A stretch of DNA of 64,000 bases from Streptomyces sp. NBC_01142 (lineage in GTDB: Bacteria > Actinomycetota > Actinomycetes > Streptomycetales > Streptomycetaceae). Below the pieces are notes generated by a model. It was not told the origin of the DNA and did no database searches. It was given only the letters and a program-made list of their open reading frames with translations. Position numbers and translations under genes: made by a program. Shown here in pieces: positions 58,478 through 64,000 of this stretch (positions are counted from its first letter, which is position 1; each line of letters opens with the position of its first letter). Location of the stretch: contig NZ_JAPEOR010000002.1 in assembly GCF_026341125.1 (NCBI RefSeq), positions 1,302,001 to 1,366,000 of the forward strand, given 5' to 3'.

Positions 58478-59682
58478 GGCAGCTCCGCGGTGATGACAGT
58501 GGGTCCGCCGGCCGGGCTGTCCACGCCGAACCGGCCGTCCAGCGCGGCGACCCGGCTCGCCAGCCCGGTGAGTCCGCCGCCGGCGGGGTCGGCGCCGCCC
58601 GTGCCGTCGTCCTCCACACGCAGGTTCAGCGCCTCGCCGTGGCGGCGGAGGGTGACGTCGATACGGGTGGCGCCCGAGTGCTTGACCACATTGGTGACGG
58701 CTTCCGAGACCACGAAGTAGGCGACGGTCTCCACCTGCTTCGTCGGCTCCGCAGCCACCGCGTACTCCAGGTTCACGGGCAGCGGGGTGCGTTCGGCGAC
58801 CGTCTCCAGGGCGGCCCGCAGACCCGCCTCGTCCAGCACGGTCGGGTAGACGCGCCAGGCGACGTCACGCAGTTCGGCCAGGGCCCGTCGGCTCTCCTCG
58901 TGGGCCTGGAGGAGCAGCTGGTCCGCGCGCTCCGGATCGCGGCTGCGGCGGGCGCGGCCGAGCAGCATGCCGAGGGCGACCAGGCGTTGCTGCACTCCGT
59001 CGTGCAGGTCCCGCTCGATACGGCGGCGTTCGCCGGTGACGGCGTCCATGACCTCGGCGCGGCTGGTGGCCAGTTCCGTGATGCGCCGCTCCAGTTCGTC
59101 CTGGTGGCTGGGGCCGAGGAGGTGACGTGCCAAGTGCCCTTCCAGCAGGGCGACTCCGAAGATTCCCTGGAGGGAGAGGAAGAGGAGGAAGAGACCGGCG
59201 AGGCTGCCGAGGATGACGGTGAGGGGGTGGAGAAGGTCGGTGATCAGCCAGGCGTAGAGGAAGAAGGTGCCGTAGGCCGCGCCGATGAGGACGCAGAACA
59301 GGACGACCGCGCCCAGGGCGCCGAGCGGCCAGCGGGCGGCGACGTAGCGCAGTTCGGCGAGGGGGTGTTCGCCTTCGCTTCCGTACGCGGCGGGGTGCGC
59401 GGCGGGGTAGCCGGTGGAGTTGCCGGTGGGCCGGCCGGCGGATTGCGGGGCGGAGATCCGCACCCCGAGGAAGCGGTCCAGCCTGCGCCGCTCGAGGTCC
59501 GCGAGGCGGGCCGCCGCTCTTCCCAGCGGCCGCAGCACCGCCCGCCGCCCGCGCGGCCAGGCCAGGACGAGCAGCAGGACCACGCCCGCGAACAGTGCGA
59601 AGACGGCCTCGACGACGGCGGTGGCGGCCCCCAGGGTGAGCCCCACCGCGTAGCGAACACCCTTCAGCGCCAGCGCCTTCAT
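58468..59682 (-). CDS. NarL-type sensor histidine kinase
   Basis: The 404-residue protein has two N-terminal membrane segments, a variable linker, and two more near 125-175 (LGALGAVVLFCVLIGAAYGT and LTVILGSLAGLFLLFLSLQG), an uncommon extra pair. The HisKA_3 box is RRRIERDLHDGVQQRLVALG with the phosphoacceptor His near 237, and the ATPase part has FVVSEAVTNVVKHSGA and VEDDGTGGADPAGGGLTGL. It phosphorylates the paired regulator. The ATG at 59682 is chosen over one 17 codons upstream. Confidence 0.93.
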   Translation of the reverse strand: MKALALKGVRYAVGLTLGAATAVVEAVFALFAGVVLLLVLAWPRGRRAVLRPLGRAAARLADLERRRLDRFLGVRISAPQSAGRPTGNSTGYPAAHPAAYGSEGEHPLAELRYVAARWPLGALGAVVLFCVLIGAAYGTFFLYAWLITDLLHPLTVILGSLAGLFLLFLSLQGIFGVALLEGHLARHLLGPSHQDELERRITELATSRAEVMDAVTGERRRIERDLHDGVQQRLVALGMLLGRARRSRDPERADQLLLQAHEESRRALAELRDVAWRVYPTVLDEAGLRAALETVAERTPLPVNLEYAVAAEPTKQVETVAYFVVSEAVTNVVKHSGATRIDVTLRRHGEALNLRVEDDGTGGADPAGGGLTGLASRVAALDGRFGVDSPAGGPTVITAELPCA

Positions 59683-59792
59683 GATCGGCCACGCTAGTGG
59701 CTGCGGCCGTCCCCGCGCACTGCGGAAAACCACAGGAGAGTGTGCGGTCGGCTTCAGGGTGGCTTCAGCTGCGCTTTCCTAGCGTGGGGCGC

Positions 59793-60455
59793 ATGGATCC
59801 CATGATCGAGAGCAGCACACTGGCCGCCGGGAGCAGCGCACCGGGCTGGGTGACCGGCCTCATGGACACCCTCGGCGCACCGGGCGCGGGTATCGCCATC
59901 GCGCTGGAGAACCTCTTCCCGCCCCTGCCCAGCGAGGTGATTCTGCCGCTGGCGGGCTTCGCCGCGAGTACGGGAGAGATGAACCTGATCGCGGCCCTGC
60001 TGTGGACGACGGCCGGGTCGGTGATCGGCGCGCTCGCGCTGTACGGGATCGGGGCCCTGCTCGGCCGGGACCGTACCGTCGCCATCGCCGCCCGACTGCC
60101 GCTGCTGAAGATCGCCGACATCGAGCGGACCGAGGCGTGGTTCGCCCGGCACGGATCCAAGGCGGTGTTCTTCGGGAGAATGATCCCGATCTTCCGCTCC
60201 CTGATCTCCGTGCCGGCGGGCGTCGAACGCATGCCGCTGCCCACCTTCCTGCTGCTGACGACGCTGGGCAGCGCGATCTGGAACACCGTCTTCGTTCTCG
60301 CCGGCTATGCGCTCGGCGAGAACTGGGACGACGTCACCGGGTACGTCTCCGCGTACTCCAAGGTCGTGCTGGTGGCCGCGGTGCTCGCAATGCTGGCGTT
60401 CGCGGGTGTACGGCTGCTCAGGCCGGGGGCGGGGTCGCGGCGCAGCCGGACCTGA
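59793..60455 (+). CDS. DedA-family membrane protein
   Basis: The 220-residue protein shows the DedA pattern: ENLFPPLPSEVILPLAGFAA (re-entrant N-terminal region), ARHGSKAVFFGRMIPIFRSL (FxRxxPxxR), and SVPAGVERMPLPTFLLLTTL. DedA proteins act in undecaprenyl-phosphate or phospholipid translocation. It is the second DedA gene of the window (see 28594-29313). The start is the ATG at 59793. Its 3' end overlaps the HAD gene by 38 bases on opposite strands. Confidence 0.9.
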   Translation: MDPMIESSTLAAGSSAPGWVTGLMDTLGAPGAGIAIALENLFPPLPSEVILPLAGFAASTGEMNLIAALLWTTAGSVIGALALYGIGALLGRDRTVAIAARLPLLKIADIERTEAWFARHGSKAVFFGRMIPIFRSLISVPAGVERMPLPTFLLLTTLGSAIWNTVFVLAGYALGENWDDVTGYVSAYSKVVLVAAVLAMLAFAGVRLLRPGAGSRRSRT

Positions 60456-61251
60456 ACCGGCGCAGAATCTCCTCACCCGCCGCGATCCCCGTCTGTGGCA
60501 GTACCTCGACGTTCGGGGCTGTCCAGCCGCTGTCGGCGAGTTCGCCGTGGCTCGGGCGCCAGCCGCGGTCGGCGACGAGCAGCAGATCGGCGTCGAGGAG
60601 CGAGTCCCCGGCCGCGAGGATCTGCTCGGCGCCGGTGCGGCGGGCCACTTCGCGGACCGCGGCGCTCTTGGTGAGCGGCTGCGGCACGGCGTAGATCTTG
60701 CGGCCCTGGAGCGAGACGGTCCAGCCGCGGCCCTCGGCCCATTCGGCGAGTTCCTTCACCCAGCCTTCGGGCAGCCGCGTGCGCTCGACGACGAGATAGG
60801 CGAAGAGGTCCTCGGCGATGCGCTCCTTGAGCAGCCAGGCGGGGTCGGCGGAGGCAAGGAGATGGGCGCGGACCTCGTCGAGCGAGGCGCACTCGTCGGC
60901 GAGCCGGGCGGCGACCTGCCGCTGCCAGTCCGGGTCGGTGACACCGTCGACGAGGAGGTGCCCGCCGTTGGCGCAGATCGCGAACCGGGCGGCGGGGCCC
61001 GGCAGATGGATACGGTGGTACTGCTCGCGGGTACGGGTGGTGGTCGGTACGAACACGCTCTCGGCGGCGAGCTCGGACAGCAGTCCGGCGGCGGTCTCGG
61101 TCACATATGACAGCGGCTTGCTGCCGTACACCTCGACGCAGAGCAGGCGGGGGGCTTCCGCGTCCGGCATGGGGAGCTGGAGGGCGGCGGCCGAGTAGAT
61201 CAGGGTGCGGTCGAGGTCGCTCGCGACGAGAGTCTGCGCTGTGGTGGTCAC
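60418..61251 (-). CDS. HAD hydrolase of the tellurium-resistance-associated module
   Basis: The 277-residue protein has motif I VASDLDRTLIYS near residues 9-20 (DxDxT), motif II VFVPTTTRTREQYHRI, a Lys in PLTKSAAV and motif IV ILAAGDSLLDADLL. It belongs to the HAD branch encoded beside TRSP/PRTase genes in ter-associated biosynthetic operons. It overlaps the PRTase gene by ATGA, so both come from one transcript. The exact product of the module is unknown. Confidence 0.85.
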   Translation of the reverse strand: MTTTAQTLVASDLDRTLIYSAAALQLPMPDAEAPRLLCVEVYGSKPLSYVTETAAGLLSELAAESVFVPTTTRTREQYHRIHLPGPAARFAICANGGHLLVDGVTDPDWQRQVAARLADECASLDEVRAHLLASADPAWLLKERIAEDLFAYLVVERTRLPEGWVKELAEWAEGRGWTVSLQGRKIYAVPQPLTKSAAVREVARRTGAEQILAAGDSLLDADLLLVADRGWRPSHGELADSGWTAPNVEVLPQTGIAAGEEILRRFRSGCAATPPPA

Positions 61252-64000
61252 TGGGACGCCACCGCCTTGCCGTCCACGCCCGTGGCGCCGCGGGTGTACT
61301 GGGGGTGGATCAACCCGACACAGGTGTACGGGAGTCCGTCGACCTCCTCGACCGGTACGCCGCGCTGCTCGGCGAGCAGCCGCACATGGTCGAGGTCGGG
61401 GCCCGCGCCGCGCTTGGCGAGGATCTTCCAGGGGACGCGGCGCAGCAGTACGCGCGTCGCCTCACCGACACCCGGCTTGACCAGGTTCACATCGTGAATG
61501 CCGTACTCCTCGCTGATCCGCTCGACGGCCGCCCAGCCCTCCCAGGTGGGGGCGCGGTCGGCCGCCAGCAGTTCCTTCACCTCGGCGTCGACGGCGTCCG
61601 CGACCTCGTCGAAGCGGGCGGCCACGGTGTCCAGGAAGAGGCCGGAGACATCAGCGTCGGCGAGCTCGCGGTAGAACTTCGCGCCGTGGAAATCGTCCGG
61701 GCCGACCAGGTCGGCGCGCAGCACCGTACGCGATATGAGGCCGGAGACGGTGGAGTTGAGGCAGGCGGAGGGGATGAGGAAGTCCTCGCGGGTGCCGTAG
61801 GTGCGGACGCAGCCGCCGGGGTCGGCAAGGACCGCGATCTCGGGGTTGAAGCCGGGGAACTCCTCGAGGGCTGCGGCCAGTTCGCGGGTGATGGCACCCT
61901 TCCCGGTCCAGCCGTCGACGAAGACGACGTCGGCCGGGTCGTGGTGCTGCTCGAGCCAGCGCAGGGCGTTGGCGTCGATACCGCGGCCGCGGACGATGGA
62001 CACGGCGTAGTGCGGCAGGTCCAGTCCGTGCCGGTGCTGGGCCCAGCGGCGCATCAGTACGCCGACGGGGGTACCGGCGCGGGCCAGCGAGACGAGCACG
62101 GGGCGCGGGGATCGCTCTGCGAGGACGGTCTCGGTGACGGTGCCGACGGCGCGGGCGATCCGGGCGGCGGAGGTGTCCAGAGCGGCCTTGAACAGCTCCT
62201 GGTACTGCGGGCTCGGCTGGTACTCCACGGGCAGCGACTCGGCGTAGTGCGCGCCGCCGCTCTGTATCGCCTCTTCGCGCTCCTCGGTCGGGGCCTCCAG
62301 CTCGGCCTCGGACAGGTCCTGGAGCAGCCAGCCGACCTCGTCCGGGGCGTAGGAGGAGAAGGCGGGGCCGCGGAGCGGGTCGGGCAGCATGGGGGCACCT
62401 TCGAGTACGGGTACGTACGAGGGGACGACGGCCAGGACGACGTGCGGGGTGTGCCCGGCGAGCTGGGCCAACAGGCCGTCGGGAGCGTGCAGTCGGGGGG
62501 TGTCGGCAACTGAGTCGACGACGGCGACGACGGCGTCGAAGCCGGCTCCCGCGACGTTGTAGGCGTACCGCTCGCCGGGGCCGTCGGAGGGCTCGTCGTG
62601 GGCGGGGAAGACGAGGCGGCTGCGTATCGCGTAGCCGGGGTCGTCGACGGCGAGGACGGGCGAGCGGGTGGTGGTGGAGTACTGCACGTCGGCGTCGACG
62701 ACCTGCTCCAGGGCGGTGCCGAGCCGCAGGGGTGCGTACATCAGCTCCTCGAACCCGAGGACGAGCACGCGGGGGCGGCCACTGCCGCGTCCGGTGCCCG
62801 GGGAGACGGCATCGGCCGCGGTCCGGGGGGCCGCGTCGGCCGCGGGCCGGGAGGCGGGGTCCGAGGCGGGTCCGGCAGTGGGCTCCGCCGCGCCCGGTCG
62901 CGCCGGCGCAGGCCGGGAGGTCACGTCGGGCCGGGAGGCAGAGCACGCCGCGCTCTGCCGCGCGGGCGCGATCTCGAGCGCCTCGGCGATGCGCGCCGCC
63001 ATGCCCGGGAGCGCGGCCTCCAGCTGCTCGCGATGCCCGGGTGAGAAGCCATGGCGCCCGCCGTCCGGCACACCCGCCGGCCAGCCGAGCTCCACGCGCA
63101 CCGGGGTGCGTCCCGCGGGCCGGCCGTCCGCGTCGGGGGCGTCCGCGCGCACGCGCTCGTCACCGGCCGAGAACGGCACCGGTTCCACCGCGCCGGACCC
63201 CGTCACGCGGTCTGCGGCATCCGCCGCTCGAGAGCCATCATGCGCAGCCACGCCGCCCGGCGCGCCCGCACCCGCGCCCGCACCCGCGCCCGCATCCGCG
63301 CCCGCGTTCGGGAGCGACGTCGCCGACTCGAACTCCGCGACCAGCGCCTGGCCCTTTTCCAGGACGCCCTCGGGCAGCCGCACCGTCCCCGATGCCAGGG
63401 CCACCAGGTCGACCCGGGCGCCGATCTCCTGGGCGAACTCCGTCAGCCTGGCCCTGTCCCGTTCCGACCGCATATCGACCAGGGCCACTATCACGTACCA
63501 CTCGCGCGGGTAGCGCTCGTGCAGGTCCCGGATGGTGTTGAGCACCGTGTTGCCCGTCGAGAACTCGTCGTCCACCAGCACCAGCGGACCCTCGCCCGCC
63601 AGCAGCCCGGCGTCCTCCGGGAGCAGCAGATGCGAGGTGGCGTGCGAGTGGGACTCCTCGAAGCCGCCCGCCCGCGGTACGCCCTCGACCGGGCGGCGCG
63701 TGGAGTGCAGATAGGGCGCCAGGCCCACCCCGTCCGCCACCGAGTGGCCCAGGCCTGTCGCGGTCTCCGCGTAACCGAGCACGACCGCGCGCCGCGCCGC
63801 GTCGTCACCCAGCAGCTCCCGGACACGCTCGCCGAGCCTGTAACCGGCGCCGTAGACCACCGCAGGGCTCTGCGGGACGTGCTTGCCGAGCACGTTCGAC
63901 ACCAGCAGGTGCGCCCGTTTCGGGTTGCGGCGCAGGGCAAGGCCCAGCAGCTCCGGGAGCCTGTCGTCACCGACGAGACCGACTCCGAGCCGCTCGGCGA
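61248..64000 (-). CDS. PRTase-TRSP-StiP fusion protein (5' end outside window)
   Basis: The frame is open from 61248 to the window edge (over 917 residues). From the N-side it reads ELLGLALRRNPKRAHLLVSN, then a phosphoribosyltransferase (LVLVDDEFSTGNTVLNTIRD, the PRPP loop), a Pro/Ala-rich linker, a TRSP domain with VQYSTTTRSPVLAVDD, and a second PRTase-like/StiP domain (LVSLARAGTPVGVLMRRWAQ, DVVFVDGWTGKGAITRELAA). In most genomes PRTase-TRSP and StiP are separate genes; here they appear fused. It is part of the ter-associated nucleotide-like biosynthetic module. A frame sliced at 63902 (GTG) is only an internal start. Confidence 0.85.
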   Translation of the reverse strand, partial: AERLGVGLVGDDRLPELLGLALRRNPKRAHLLVSNVLGKHVPQSPAVVYGAGYRLGERVRELLGDDAARRAVVLGYAETATGLGHSVADGVGLAPYLHSTRRPVEGVPRAGGFEESHSHATSHLLLPEDAGLLAGEGPLVLVDDEFSTGNTVLNTIRDLHERYPREWYVIVALVDMRSERDRARLTEFAQEIGARVDLVALASGTVRLPEGVLEKGQALVAEFESATSLPNAGADAGAGAGAGAGAPGGVAAHDGSRAADAADRVTGSGAVEPVPFSAGDERVRADAPDADGRPAGRTPVRVELGWPAGVPDGGRHGFSPGHREQLEAALPGMAARIAEALEIAPARQSAACSASRPDVTSRPAPARPGAAEPTAGPASDPASRPAADAAPRTAADAVSPGTGRGSGRPRVLVLGFEELMYAPLRLGTALEQVVDADVQYSTTTRSPVLAVDDPGYAIRSRLVFPAHDEPSDGPGERYAYNVAGAGFDAVVAVVDSVADTPRLHAPDGLLAQLAGHTPHVVLAVVPSYVPVLEGAPMLPDPLRGPAFSSYAPDEVGWLLQDLSEAELEAPTEEREEAIQSGGAHYAESLPVEYQPSPQYQELFKAALDTSAARIARAVGTVTETVLAERSPRPVLVSLARAGTPVGVLMRRWAQHRHGLDLPHYAVSIVRGRGIDANALRWLEQHHDPADVVFVDGWTGKGAITRELAAALEEFPGFNPEIAVLADPGGCVRTYGTREDFLIPSACLNSTVSGLISRTVLRADLVGPDDFHGAKFYRELADADVSGLFLDTVAARFDEVADAVDAEVKELLAADRAPTWEGWAAVERISEEYGIHDVNLVKPGVGEATRVLLRRVPWKILAKRGAGPDLDHVRLLAEQRGVPVEEVDGLPYTCVGLIHPQYTRGATGVDGKAVASQ

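Noticed and set aside
1-64000. CRISPR arrays, rRNA genes, replication origin, full-length insertion sequences
   Set aside because: None found by eye: no regularly spaced repeats with unique spacers, no rRNA text, no DnaA-box cluster, and only transposase scraps.

Overview
The window is high-GC actinobacterial DNA. Gene content and style (GTG/TTG starts, two serpins, DHA2 exporter with a C-terminal regulatory tail, many DUF families common in Streptomyces, Tat and lipoprotein export, tellurite-type phosphoribosyltransferase genes) point to a Streptomyces or close relative. It reads as a chromosomal segment with a housekeeping/accessory backbone and several zones of insertion and decay.

Layout. 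1-10.2 kb: YVTN propeller (cut by the edge), serpin, GT87/PAP2 membrane enzyme, DUF2330 protein, O-methyltransferase, second serpin, a membrane protein, a degenerate tRNA-like element, a MhuD-type haem-degrading monooxygenase and a GNAT acetyltransferase. 10.2-17 kb: an inserted zone. Broken remains of an NDP-sugar epimerase (10.2-10.7) and of a UDP-glucose dehydrogenase (16.25-16.4) flank a frameshifted secreted protein and a tightly packed five-gene operon of exported or membrane proteins (11.8-16.2 kb): peptidoglycan-binding/DUF1906 hydrolase, membrane protein, Tat-exported M15-like pseudoenzyme, lipoprotein and I36-type peptidase inhibitor. An IS481 scrap closes the zone. 17-34 kb: mostly intact chromosome: DHA2 exporter, frameshifted peptidoglycan-binding protein, HAD phosphatase, a Gdt1/TMEM165 manganese exporter behind a yybP-ykoY riboswitch, FetB-like permease, secreted HNH nuclease, PhoD phosphatase, FAD/NAD(P) protein, DoxX protein behind a candidate iron box, DedA, DUF2277, DUF1254, DUF7144, DUF2087 and a nitroreductase-hemerythrin fusion. 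34-39.7 kb: self-regulated VOC/TetR pair, gene scraps, a membrane protein paired with an EACC1-like protein, and an AlkD-like protein.

39.7-54.3 kb is a composite genomic island. A complete tRNA-Val(UAC) sits at 54,231-54,305 (minus strand). Its 3' half is repeated in the same orientation at 40,805-40,852 (48 bp identical) and 39,742-39,781 (40 bp identical), as expected for tandem integration at the 3' end of this tRNA. No integrase survives. Inside are a sulfur-oxidation pair (sulfite-oxidase-like and persulfide-dioxygenase-like), truncated chrB plus an MFS transporter, an Apea-HEPN gene, a Crp/Fnr regulator, two otherwise long reading frames each broken by one in-frame stop, and scraps of transposases, SRPBCC, methyltransferase and STAND-type genes. 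An 18-bp motif made of two GTTCCC boxes 11 bp apart occurs three times in the island, at or near the att-like sites.

54.3-64 kb returns to backbone: DUF4097 lipoprotein, coiled-coil protein, DUF4383, FmdB-like zinc ribbon, a NarL-type two-component system, DedA protein, and a HAD/PRTase-TRSP-StiP gene pair of the tellurium-resistance-associated module, the latter running off the right edge.

All family names come from reading the translations against remembered family signatures; no searches were run.
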